Positions 27,149-35,478 of a stretch of 64,000 nucleotides of DNA are shown in pieces; the stretch's first letter is position 1, and every line of letters begins with the position of its first letter. Source of the stretch: Novacetimonas pomaceti (GTDB lineage Bacteria > Pseudomonadota > Alphaproteobacteria > Acetobacterales > Acetobacteraceae); the NCBI RefSeq assembly GCF_003207955.1, contig NZ_NOXG01000002.1, positions 310,001-374,000 on the forward strand, written 5' to 3'. The notes beneath the pieces are model-generated. The model did no database searches and was not told the DNA's origin. It saw only the letters and a list, made by a program, of their open reading frames with translations. The position numbers and the translations under genes were made by a program.

Positions 27149-27883
27149 TCAGGTCAGGGGCAGGCCGCCGCTGACCGCCTGGTATGTCGCGATCGCCAGT
27201 GTCAGGGGTTCGAACGGCTTGGTGATGACGAAGGCCGGTTCGATCCGTTCGCCCGTCAGCAGGCGTTCGGGATAGGCGGTGACGAAAATCACCGGGATGT
27301 TCTGCTGCTGCAGGATCTGCGACACCGCCGTCATGCCGTCGCCGCCCGCGCCAAGGTTGATGTCGGCCAGGATCAGGCCGGGACGGGTGCGGGTGGCGAT
27401 TTCGACCGCCTCCTTTTCCGTGGCGGCCACGCCGGCGATCTTGTGGCCGCACTTGTGCACCAGTTCCTCGATATCCATCGCGATGATCGGTTCGTCCTCG
27501 ATGATGAGGACGTTCGTCTGCGCGCAGGATTTCAGGCCGGTATAGGCGCGTTCCAGCGTGGCGCGCGCGGTGGCCTCGTCCAGGCCCAGGACGCGCGCCG
27601 CATCCGGGAGGCTTAATTCCTCCAGCGCGGTCAGCAGCAGGAGCTGGCGGTCCAGCACCGTAAGGTCGCCGCCATGCGGTGGCGCGGACGAGGTATAGTG
27701 GCGCGATATCCATTGATACAGTCGAAGACGAGGGCGCAGGGCGGGGTCGTCAACGGCGATGAGTTCACGCAGGCTCTCAGCCACCAGGAGATCCCCCCGT
27801 GACTGGCTGCCTGACAGCGCCCTGGCATAGCGTCTGGCATAGGGAAGGGCGCGGAGCAGATCTTGACGCCGGGAAAGCGGCAT
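27149..27883 (-). CDS. phyR: general stress response regulator PhyR
   Basis: This 244-residue protein joins an N-terminal sigma-like domain (residues 1-120, with LLLLTALEELSLPDAARVLG resembling sigma region 4) to a C-terminal receiver domain. The receiver has LIIEDEP, the phospho-acceptor Asp 174 in ILADINLG, Thr 202 in FVTAYPE and Lys 222 in ITKPFEP. Phosphorylated PhyR binds NepR through its sigma-like domain and releases EcfG sigma. It diverges from the ecfG-type gene, whose product it indirectly activates, and the rest of the module follows there. Confidence 0.95.
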   Translation of the reverse strand: MPLSRRQDLLRALPYARRYARALSGSQSRGDLLVAESLRELIAVDDPALRPRLRLYQWISRHYTSSAPPHGGDLTVLDRQLLLLTALEELSLPDAARVLGLDEATARATLERAYTGLKSCAQTNVLIIEDEPIIAMDIEELVHKCGHKIAGVAATEKEAVEIATRTRPGLILADINLGAGGDGMTAVSQILQQQNIPVIFVTAYPERLLTGERIEPAFVITKPFEPLTLAIATYQAVSGGLPLT

Positions 27884-28028
27884 GTGGACTTCATCCCCCC
27901 GAAGAAATTGTTACACCGTAAACCATTACGGCGTTAGGCTGCGCAACTGGAGTTATGGAGAGTTAAACAAACTGACCCAGAGCATATCAGCCAGTTCCCA
28001 GACCGTAACCCAACTGCGCAAGGAGATC

Positions 28029-28535
28029 ATGTCTCTTTTGCCGCATTTGCGTGGGTTTGCCAGATTTTTGACCGGCGAGGTCTCGTCCGCCGACGACCTT
28101 GTGCAGGAAACCGTGCTGCGCGCGCTGGCGGGGCTGGACCAGTTCCAGCCGGGCACGAACATGCGGGCGTGGCTTTATACCATCGCGCGCAATCTTTTTT
28201 ACGAAACCGCGCGCCGGCGCAGGCGTGAGCGCGACGTGATGTCCGATTACGCGACCAGTCCCGATCGCGCGTGTTCCGACCGGCCCGCAAGCGACGGCGA
28301 CGACCTGCGCGATCTGGACGGGGTGATATGGCGGCTGACGCCCCGCCTGCGCGAGGCGCTGATCCTGATCGGCGTGCAGGAAATGACCTATGCCGAGGCG
28401 GCGGAGGTCTGTGGCGTCAGCGTGGGCACGCTCAAGGCGCGGGTATCGCGGGCCAGGACGCAGATCATGCACATGATCGGCACCGGTCGCGACGCGCCGC
28501 CCACAGCTGAATCCGGCCCCGGTTCCGACGACTGA
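28029..28535 (+). CDS. ecfG: EcfG-type ECF sigma factor (first copy)
   Basis: This ECF sigma factor has region 2 (SLLPHLRGFARFLTGEVSSA then DDLVQETVLRALAGL and MRAWLYTIARNLFYE) and region 4 (LTPRLREALILIGVQEMTYA). The start is uncertain. ATG 28029 is the only conventional one past the phyR start, though its AAGGAG lies only 3 bases away. The conserved N-terminal LRKEI lies upstream of it in the open frame, so a CTG start at 27972 (after GGAG) is possible. Position opposite phyR and the sequence type identify it as the general stress sigma factor. Confidence 0.85.
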   Translation: MSLLPHLRGFARFLTGEVSSADDLVQETVLRALAGLDQFQPGTNMRAWLYTIARNLFYETARRRRRERDVMSDYATSPDRACSDRPASDGDDLRDLDGVIWRLTPRLREALILIGVQEMTYAEAAEVCGVSVGTLKARVSRARTQIMHMIGTGRDAPPTAESGPGSDD

Positions 28536-28553
28536 GCCGCATGGCGCGGGGAG

Positions 28554-28579
28554 GGAGCGCTACAACTCACGGTTTCGTT
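28554..28579 (+). promoter_or_regulatory. candidate EcfG-type promoter for the second sigma gene
   Basis: GGAGC, 17 bases, then CGTT. The alphaproteobacterial EcfG consensus is GGAAC-N16/17-CGTT, so this is one mismatch away with ideal spacing, 63 bases upstream of ATG 28643. It suggests autoregulation. The motif was matched by eye. Confidence 0.45.
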
Positions 28580-28642
28580 ACATCAAGGATGCAACCCTTT
28601 TGCAAGCCCGTTCATTGCACAGGTATGAAAGGGGACAAGACA

Positions 28643-29209
28643 ATGACAAATGACTTTCACGACCAGGTGATAGCACTCCTGCCCCGACTGCGGGTCCAGG
28701 CCCTCTCCCTGACGCGCAACCGTGCCGCGGCCGATGATCTGGTGCAGGACGCCGTATGCAACGCGCTGTCCGCGCAGCACAGCTTTACCCCCGGCACGAA
28801 TTTCCCCGCGTGGATGCATCGCATCCTGCGTAACCGTTTCATCTCCGACCTACGCAAGAAGCGCGAGACCGGCGATATCGAGGACGTCCCCACCGCCGTC
28901 CTCGCCTGCAGTGGCGCGCATGAGGAACGCCTCGCGGTCAAGGAACTGGCCAGCGCGATGGATCGCCTGCCGGCCGACCAGCGCGAGGCGCTGGTGATGG
29001 TGGTGATGCAGGGCATGAGCTACGAGGAACTGGCGGAAGTCAGCGGCTGCGCCGTCGGCACTGCCAAAAGCCGCGTTTTCCGCGCGCGCCGCCAGCTTGA
29101 GGCATGGCTGGAGGGCGAGGAACAGACCACCGAAACGGTGCGCCTGCGCGGTGTGGTCGCCCGTCTGCGGCAGGGCGCTGCCTCCCGGCTGGAGGCCCGT
29201 TCCCGATAG
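28643..29209 (+). CDS. ECF sigma factor, EcfG-like (second copy)
   Basis: This 188-residue ECF sigma factor has region 2 VIALLPRLRVQALSLTRNRA, then DDLVQDAVCNAL and WMHRILRNRFISDLRKKR, and region 4 LPADQREALVMVVMQGMSYEELAEVS. ATG 28643 is preceded by AAAGGGGAC. It is a paralogue of the sigma factor just upstream and lies between it and nepR, so both could be NepR targets. A C-terminal Arg-rich tail (VVARLRQGAASRLEARSR) is unusual. Confidence 0.85.
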   Translation: MTNDFHDQVIALLPRLRVQALSLTRNRAAADDLVQDAVCNALSAQHSFTPGTNFPAWMHRILRNRFISDLRKKRETGDIEDVPTAVLACSGAHEERLAVKELASAMDRLPADQREALVMVVMQGMSYEELAEVSGCAVGTAKSRVFRARRQLEAWLEGEEQTTETVRLRGVVARLRQGAASRLEARSR

Positions 29210-29391
29210 GGATGGCCGCACATTAACCTGCACATTAATTAGTTATTAAATGACGCTTTGAATTGTGATCAAAATGTGGCACGTGAGGAAGCGGGGTCCG
29301 TGTGCCCCCGACTTCTTTCGGAAAATAGATTGCAACTGCGATGCTTATCCGAAGTTTGTGAACAAATGAATATAAGCTTCGGGATAATGAA

Positions 29392-29574
29392 ATGCCGTTA
29401 AAGGAGAACTGTCCTCCTAGGCAACCAGAAAAAAAGAACAATAATAGTTCGAATGACGCGTTCGAATTGTGGTTGAAGCGGGGACTGCACCAATTGTTCG
29501 ATGATGTCGCCAATGAACCAATACCTGAGGAACTGCTGCGATTGATCAAGAACGATCGCGAGCGCAAGAAATAG
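29392..29574 (+). CDS. nepR: anti-sigma factor NepR
   Basis: This 60-residue protein carries the NepR signature LKRGLHQLFDDVANEPIPEE followed by LLRLIK. NepR binds EcfG sigma in unstressed cells and is captured by phosphorylated PhyR. The Lys/Asn-rich N-terminus (PEKKNNNSSND) is not conserved. The gene and its 180-base leader are visibly richer in A+T than everything around them. Its stop is immediately followed by the ATG of the kinase gene. Confidence 0.88.
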   Translation: MPLKENCPPRQPEKKNNNSSNDAFELWLKRGLHQLFDDVANEPIPEELLRLIKNDRERKK

Positions 29575-31386
29575 ATGAAGAAATGGTTTCGCCGTTCCTC
29601 GGCCGGGAATGGCGAGGGCAGATCCCATCGCACCCTGCTTCGCATCGGGCGGCTGTTCGATGCGGTGCGGGTGCGCATGATGGCCATCATCCTGTTCGCC
29701 GCCATGCCGATCGCCCTGATCGGAGGGGTGCAGGCGTGGCGGAACTATCACAAGACGCTAGCCGCCCCCGGTTACCGCACCGACCTGATGCTGGAGCGCG
29801 TCAATCTGGAAATCCGCCACGAAGTCGATGACCTTGGCGGCATGCTGCGGGTTGTCGGGCACATGGCGCTGGATGATGACGGCATCCGGCACATGCTGGA
29901 ACTGGCGCAGTCCCTGACCGGCCATCATTACGAACAGATCGCGCTGGTGGACGCGCTGGGCAATGTCGTCACCCAGGTGGGCCAGGCGGGGGGCGCAAAG
30001 CGCCTCGTCCTTGACGACATGCCGCGCTTTCAGGGCGACGTGCGCGTGTCCTACATCACTGCCGACGGGCAGGGGCAGGGTATTCCCATCGCATTCCGCG
30101 TGACCGTGGCGACCATGATCGGCGATGGCAGCGGCCATCTGGCGCGCAGTGGCTTCCTGACCGGCATCATGCCGCTGTCATGGCAGGACCGCACGCAGCG
30201 TCCGGGCGATTCCCGTCCCGACATCGTGCAGCGCGACAGTCCCGTCGCCATCTGGGTCATGAGCCCGAACGGATCGGCGGCGGCGCCGCTGTGCGGGGAT
30301 TGTGGCTGGCCCGCGATGCCATCGCCCATGCTGATGGAACGGGTGCGGCGCATCATGCATGTCGGCCGTGATCATGCGCGCGGCACGCTGCCCGATGGGG
30401 CATTTTCCCTCGGCCGGGTGGAGGGGGGCGTCTTCGTGCTGGCGGCCACGCGGCGCAACGCCAACGAACGCCACGCCGTGCTGATGTTCGCGATCGCGCT
30501 GGTCACCAGCGGGCTGCTGCTGCTGACCGGCCTGCTGGGCGCGTCGAAAAGCGCGGATGTGCTGATTGTCTCCCCGCTGCGCAAGCTGACGGCCTCGGTC
30601 AATCTGTGGCAGCTGGGGGGCGTGTACGACGTGCGTTCCAACTGGGCCATGCCGTTCGAGGTGCGACAGCTTGCCCATGCCTTCAGCAAGGCGACGCGCA
30701 GGCTGGCGCGGCATGAGCGTCGGCTGGAACGCGCGGCGGTGCGCCAGGAGCTGCTGCTCAAGGAAATGCATCATCGGGTCAAGAACAACCTGCAGATCGT
30801 CGCCTCCCTCCTCAACCTGCAGGCCGACCGCATAACGCAGCCCGCCGCGCGGGAGGAATTCGCGCAGGCCCGCGACCGGGTGCGCGCGCTCGCGACGCTG
30901 CATCGCTACCTTTATGCCGAAGGCGGCCTGTACAACCTGAACATGCAGAGCTTCGTGCGCGAACTGTGCGGGCAGATCATGCATGCGATCGGCGAGCCGG
31001 ATGACGGGCGCATCACGCTCGACATTCAGGTCGAGGACCTGCTGATGGTGCCCGATCAGGCCGTGCCGCTTGCCCTGATCGTGACCGAGGCGGTCAGCAA
31101 CACCATCAAATACGCCTTTCCCGATCACGCCCGCGGCACGCTGGAGGTCGGGCTGCGGCAGGTCGACAGGATGCGGGCGTGCCTGTGGATCGCCGATGAC
31201 GGCGTCGGCATGGCGGCAGGCCGCGTGCGACGCGGCGGGGATGAGCGCAGCGGCATCGGCCTGCAGCTGATCCGTGGCTTTGCCCGCCAGCTGGGCGGGG
31301 AGCTTCAGATGTTCGAGGAAAATGGCACGCGCTACGTGCTTGTCTTCGTCATCCAGCAGCCCGAACCCGATCAGGATGATATCTGA
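29575..31386 (+). CDS. membrane sensor histidine kinase, HisKA_2 type (PhyK-like)
   Basis: This 603-residue kinase has a transmembrane helix at about residues 34-55, a periplasmic sensor domain, a second helix near 300-322, a HAMP-like linker with coiled coil, then the HisKA_2 box LLKEMHHRVKNNLQ with the phospho-acceptor His near 399-400. The ATPase domain has TEAVSNTIKYAFP (N box), WIADDGVGM (G1) and RSGIGLQLIRGFA (G2). This family phosphorylates PhyR-type regulators, and its position directly after nepR makes PhyR the likely partner. The sensed signal is unknown. Confidence 0.9.
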   Translation: MKKWFRRSSAGNGEGRSHRTLLRIGRLFDAVRVRMMAIILFAAMPIALIGGVQAWRNYHKTLAAPGYRTDLMLERVNLEIRHEVDDLGGMLRVVGHMALDDDGIRHMLELAQSLTGHHYEQIALVDALGNVVTQVGQAGGAKRLVLDDMPRFQGDVRVSYITADGQGQGIPIAFRVTVATMIGDGSGHLARSGFLTGIMPLSWQDRTQRPGDSRPDIVQRDSPVAIWVMSPNGSAAAPLCGDCGWPAMPSPMLMERVRRIMHVGRDHARGTLPDGAFSLGRVEGGVFVLAATRRNANERHAVLMFAIALVTSGLLLLTGLLGASKSADVLIVSPLRKLTASVNLWQLGGVYDVRSNWAMPFEVRQLAHAFSKATRRLARHERRLERAAVRQELLLKEMHHRVKNNLQIVASLLNLQADRITQPAAREEFAQARDRVRALATLHRYLYAEGGLYNLNMQSFVRELCGQIMHAIGEPDDGRITLDIQVEDLLMVPDQAVPLALIVTEAVSNTIKYAFPDHARGTLEVGLRQVDRMRACLWIADDGVGMAAGRVRRGGDERSGIGLQLIRGFARQLGGELQMFEENGTRYVLVFVIQQPEPDQDDI

Positions 31387-31395
31387 GGGGTAAAA

Positions 31396-31437
31396 AACGC
31401 ATGGCTGCCCCATGCATGCGTTACAGCCGCATGGGGC
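31396..31437 (+). promoter_or_regulatory. possible H-type pseudoknot in the cydDC leader
   Basis: Two perfect 8-base stems interlock. Stem 1 is AACGCATG (31396-31403) with CATGCGTT (31415-31422). Stem 2 is GCCCCATG (31407-31414) with CATGGGGC (31430-31437). The second arm of stem 2 follows the loop, giving 3- and 7-base loops and directly abutting stems. The element ends 45 bases before cydD. It could also be two exclusive hairpins or a protein operator. Confidence 0.45.
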
Positions 31438-31482
31438 CTGATGACTGTCCCTGACCCGGTTCCTTCGGTATAGGGAGCGATC

Positions 31483-33195
31483 ATGAGTGATGACAAGACA
31501 GTGATGAAGGCGTGGACGCGGGCGCAGTCACGTCTGGGACGCAGGCAGGCCATGCCCATCGTGTGCCTCGGCCTTGTTTCCAGCATGCTCGGCGCGGGAC
31601 AGGTATGGTGCGTGGCCAATGTGCTGGGCCACGTGCTTGCGCCTTCGCCCGGCGGGTCCGTCGCATGGTCGCTGGTGGCACTGGTGGTTCTTGCGGTGCT
31701 GCGCGCCGGCTGTCAGGCGATGTCGGACATGGCGGCGGCGCGGGCCGGCATGGGCGCGCGCAGGCGGCTGCGTGGCGACGTGCTGTCCGCCATCCTGCAT
31801 GGCGGCCCCGCCCTGTTGCGCCAGCATCACAGCGGGGCGCTGACGGCGCTGGCGGTCGACCGGATCGAGGCGCTGGACGGATTTTTCGCCCGCTGGCTTC
31901 CGGCCTCCATCCTGTGGGTGGGGGCACCTTTCGTCCTTGGCGTCATCGCCGCCTTCGTGCAGCCGGGATCGGCGCTCATCATGGCGCTGTGCGGGATCGC
32001 GGTGCCATTCGGGCAGGCGGTTTTCGGCATTGGCGCGGCGGTCGCCTCACGCAACCAGTTTCTTGCGATGCAGCGGCTGCAGGCGCGCTTCCTTGACCGT
32101 GTGCGCGGGATCGCGACCATCGTTCTGGCGGGCCGGACCGAGGACGAGGCGCGCAGGCTCGCCATTTCCGCCGATGACCTGCGACGGCGCACGATGAAGG
32201 TGCTGCGCGTGGCGTTCCTGTCCTCCGCCTCCATCGACTGCGCCATGGTCGTGGCGCTTGTGCTGATCGCGCTGCGCAATGGCGCGACCCTGCTGGCGCT
32301 GCATCAGGCGGGCGCACCCGCGACGCAGATGACGGAAACGGCGGTCAGGGCGCTGTTCGTGGTGCTTCTGGTGCCGGAATTCTTCGCGCCCTTCCGTGGG
32401 CTGGCGCTGGCCTACCAGGATCGTGCCCATGCCTCTGGCGCGGCGGCGGCGATGGTCGCCCTTCCCACCCCGCAGGAGACGCGCGCGGCGCGGGACAGGG
32501 TGCTGGATGTGGCCGGGCATGGCGTCGGCGTACGGTTCGAACATGTCGATTTCATGTGGGACGCGGCGCGTGGGCCGACATTGCGCGATGTCAGTTTCAG
32601 CGTGCCCGCCGGCCAGACGCTGATCCTGACCGGGGCGTCGGGGTCGGGCAAGTCCACGATCATTGAAATGCTGCTGGGCTTCATCACGCCCGACCGGGGG
32701 CGCGTCGTGTTCAATGACACGGACATGACCACGATCCCGCCGCAGGCGCTGAGCGCCCTGATCTCCTGGATCGGGCAGAAGCCGGTGCTGTTCGCGGGCA
32801 CCTTGCGGGAAAACATCCTGTTCGCCCGTCCCGACGCGGACGAGGCATCGGTGCAGGCCGCCATCCATGCGGCCTCGGTGGACCGGTTCGCAGCCGACCT
32901 GCCGCAGGGGCTTGAAACCCGTATCGGCGAAGGCGGCTTTGGCCTGTCGGGCGGGCAGGCGCAGCGTATCGCGATCGCGCGCGCCTTCCTCAAGGACGCG
33001 CCGCTGCTGCTGCTGGATGAACCGACCTCGCACCTTGATCCCGCGACGGAGGCGGACGTCTTCGACTGCCTGCGCAGGCTGGCGCAGGGCAGGACCGTCA
33101 TCCTTGCCAGCCATTCGGCATCGGTCGGCATGTTCACGGGACAGCGGGTGGAGCTGGACCATGGACAGGTGATTTCAGGGGAAACGGCGGCATGA
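31483..33195 (+). CDS. cydD: thiol reductant ABC exporter subunit CydD
   Basis: This 570-residue half-transporter has an N-terminal membrane domain of about six helices and a C-terminal ABC ATPase: Walker A LTGASGSGKSTI, signature LSGGQAQRIAIARAF and Walker B LLLLDEPTSHLD. CydDC heterodimers export glutathione and cysteine (or traffic heme) and are needed to assemble cytochrome bd. The stop overlaps the cydC start by four bases. No cydAB genes lie in the window, so the oxidase it serves is encoded elsewhere. Confidence 0.9.
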   Translation: MSDDKTVMKAWTRAQSRLGRRQAMPIVCLGLVSSMLGAGQVWCVANVLGHVLAPSPGGSVAWSLVALVVLAVLRAGCQAMSDMAAARAGMGARRRLRGDVLSAILHGGPALLRQHHSGALTALAVDRIEALDGFFARWLPASILWVGAPFVLGVIAAFVQPGSALIMALCGIAVPFGQAVFGIGAAVASRNQFLAMQRLQARFLDRVRGIATIVLAGRTEDEARRLAISADDLRRRTMKVLRVAFLSSASIDCAMVVALVLIALRNGATLLALHQAGAPATQMTETAVRALFVVLLVPEFFAPFRGLALAYQDRAHASGAAAAMVALPTPQETRAARDRVLDVAGHGVGVRFEHVDFMWDAARGPTLRDVSFSVPAGQTLILTGASGSGKSTIIEMLLGFITPDRGRVVFNDTDMTTIPPQALSALISWIGQKPVLFAGTLRENILFARPDADEASVQAAIHAASVDRFAADLPQGLETRIGEGGFGLSGGQAQRIAIARAFLKDAPLLLLDEPTSHLDPATEADVFDCLRRLAQGRTVILASHSASVGMFTGQRVELDHGQVISGETAA

Positions 33196-34892
33196 TGAGA
33201 TCGCGTACGGAACATCGCCATCATACAGGCAGGCGGGAGCATGTGTTCGCGCCCGTACTGACCATCCTGTCGATCTGGCGGCTGCGCGCGCCCCTGCTGA
33301 CGGCGGGCTGCATCCTGTCGCTGCTGGCGCTGCTGTGCGGCCTGCTGCTGACGCGCGAGGCGGGGATCCGTGTCGCGGGCATGGCGATGGGCGGGATCGT
33401 GATTACCGTCGCGGCCCTGCGGGTCCTGGGCGTGGCGCGGGTCGGCCTGCGATATGTGGAACGGCTGGTGACCCATGACGCGATGTTCCGCGCGCTGGCG
33501 GACGTGCGTGTGTGGTTTTTCCGTCACCTTGCGCGCGGCGCCGCGGCGGGGCTTGGCTTCCGCAGGGCGGGAGACCTGCTGTCGCGCCTTGTCTCGGATG
33601 TGGAGACGCTGGACGGCCTTTACCTTCGCATCATCGTGCCGCTGGCCGGCGCGGTCATGGTGCTGCCGTTCCTGTTCCTTGCCATCAATCTGGTCAATTC
33701 GCCCCTCGCGATCGTCATCGCGGTCCTGTTCGCCATCGGCGCGTTCGTCATGCCGGTCTGCGCCGCCGTCCTTGCGCGGCGTGACGGCGGGCTGGTCAAC
33801 CATCAGGCCGCACAGCTGCGCATCGGCGTGCTGGACATGGTGACGGGCCTGCGTGAAATCCGGACCTTCGGGGCGGAGGGACGGATGCTCGCCAACGTCA
33901 CGGCGCGGGACGAGGCCCTGTTCCGCGCGCAGATGCGCCAGTCCCGCGCGCTGGCCCTTGCCGGCGGGGCGTCGTACCTGTGCGGGCAGCTTGCCGTTGT
34001 CATCGTGCTGGCGGCGGCACTCGGGATCGGTGGCATGGGACCCTTGCCCCCGCTGCCGGCGGCGGGCGTGCTGTTCCTGACGGTCGCGGCGTTCGAAAGC
34101 ATTGGCGGCCTGACCCGCGCTGGCGCGCTTGCGGGTAATGTCACCCGCGCGGCGGAACGCGTGGTCGGGGTTGATGCCAACGTCCGGCACGCGGCCCCGC
34201 AGGGCAGCGCCCCGGCCCCCGCCGGCACCGATATCCGTTTCGACAATGTCGCTTTCCGCTGGAGCGAGGATCGCGTGCCGGTGTTCGACGGCCTGTCGCT
34301 CGACATCCCGGCGGGCAGCCGTGTCGCGGTGCTGGGGCCGTCGGGCGCGGGCAAGTCCACTCTGGCCGCGCTTCTTCTCAAGGTAGTGGCGCCGGATTCC
34401 GGGCGCGTGCTGCTGGGGGGCGAGGATATCGCCGGCATTTCCGACGATGCCCTGCGCCAGCGCATGGCGTGGCTGTCGCAGGCCACCCACCTGTTCGAGG
34501 ACACGATTCGCAACAATCTGCTGCTGGGCCGTCCGGATGCGTCCGACGATGACCTGTGGGTCGCGCTGGACCGCGCGCGGGTTGGCGATCTGGTGCGCGA
34601 CATGCCCGAAGGCCTTGATACGTGGCTGGGCGAAGGCGGGGCGAGTGTGTCGGGCGGACAGGGGCGGCGCATCGCGCTGGCGCGGACCCTGCTGTCGCAC
34701 GCGCCCATCCTGATCCTTGACGAACCCGCCACCGGGCTGGACGCGGAAACGGAGCAGGACTTCCTGCGGACCCTCAATGAAGTGACGCAGGGCCGGACGG
34801 TCATCCTGATCGCCCATCGCCTGACGGGGGTGGAGCAGCTGGACAGAATATGGCGTATTTCGGGCGGCCATGCGGTGGCGGTGGCGCGATAA
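33192..34892 (+). CDS. cydC: thiol reductant ABC exporter subunit CydC
   Basis: This is the 566-residue partner of CydD, with six predicted helices in the first half (RAPLLTAGCILSLLALLCG onward, LRYVERLVTHD typical of CydC) and an ABC domain with GPSGAGKSTLAALL, VSGGQGRRIALARTLL and LILDEPATGLD. The heterodimer sits in the inner membrane. It starts in a four-base overlap with cydD, so both subunits are translated together. Confidence 0.92.
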   Translation: MMRSRTEHRHHTGRREHVFAPVLTILSIWRLRAPLLTAGCILSLLALLCGLLLTREAGIRVAGMAMGGIVITVAALRVLGVARVGLRYVERLVTHDAMFRALADVRVWFFRHLARGAAAGLGFRRAGDLLSRLVSDVETLDGLYLRIIVPLAGAVMVLPFLFLAINLVNSPLAIVIAVLFAIGAFVMPVCAAVLARRDGGLVNHQAAQLRIGVLDMVTGLREIRTFGAEGRMLANVTARDEALFRAQMRQSRALALAGGASYLCGQLAVVIVLAAALGIGGMGPLPPLPAAGVLFLTVAAFESIGGLTRAGALAGNVTRAAERVVGVDANVRHAAPQGSAPAPAGTDIRFDNVAFRWSEDRVPVFDGLSLDIPAGSRVAVLGPSGAGKSTLAALLLKVVAPDSGRVLLGGEDIAGISDDALRQRMAWLSQATHLFEDTIRNNLLLGRPDASDDDLWVALDRARVGDLVRDMPEGLDTWLGEGGASVSGGQGRRIALARTLLSHAPILILDEPATGLDAETEQDFLRTLNEVTQGRTVILIAHRLTGVEQLDRIWRISGGHAVAVAR

Positions 34893-35042
34893 TGAATGCC
34901 CGCCGCCCGGAAAGGATTGACGTAGGTCCGCTCTGGGGGCACGAAGTAGCGGAAATTACGGATCGTATCGCGCCTGCGCAGGATGCGGGGATGCGGTTCC
35001 GACGGTCCAGCGTAAATATATTTTTATCAGGAGTGGTCCATC

Positions 35043-35417
35043 ATGCGTCGCCTGTCTATCCTTCTGGGTCTTGGTCTGCTGGCGGGTTGCGCGGGGGGGC
35101 ACCCTGCCAAGTACGTCGTGTTCTTCACCCAGAATTCCACCCAGATCGATCCCCCGGCCCAGACGGTCATCTCGCAGGCGGCCCAGCGCGCCCTGTCGCA
35201 TAACGGTACCGTCCGGGTCGAGGGATATGCCGCGGCGTCCAAGGACCTGTCGGCTGATGAACTGCTGGCGATCGACCGCGCCAAGATCGTGGCGCGCCAG
35301 CTGGCGGTCGATGGCGTGGACGCCAGCCGCATCCGTCAGCAGCCCCGTGGCCCCGTGAATAACGAGGACGGCGCCCTTGCGTCGCGTCGCGTCGAGATCG
35401 AGGTGACCCGCAACTGA
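35043..35417 (+). CDS. OmpA-like lipoprotein
   Basis: This 124-residue protein starts with a lipoprotein signal, MRRLSILLGLGLLAGC, with Cys 16 as the lipidated residue. The rest is an OmpA/Pal-type peptidoglycan-binding domain: YVVFFTQNSTQIDPPAQTVI, VRVEGYAAASKDLSAD, LLAIDRAKIVARQLAVDGV and a C-terminal RRVEIEV. The usual Asp in the DGH/GHTD loop is replaced by GYAAAS, so peptidoglycan binding may differ. The gene is monocistronic between cydC and recQ. Confidence 0.82.
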   Translation: MRRLSILLGLGLLAGCAGGHPAKYVVFFTQNSTQIDPPAQTVISQAAQRALSHNGTVRVEGYAAASKDLSADELLAIDRAKIVARQLAVDGVDASRIRQQPRGPVNNEDGALASRRVEIEVTRN

Positions 35418-35478
35418 TCCCCGACGGGATGATCCGTCCGGTGATCCGGTTTTTTCATCTGCCGGTGGATGTGTGACG

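Noticed and set aside
27882..28028. ATG 27882 as start of the first ECF sigma gene
   Set aside because: It overlaps the phyR start codon and would leave no promoter space; the first 30 codons lack sigma similarity. A start nearer 27972-28029 is more likely.
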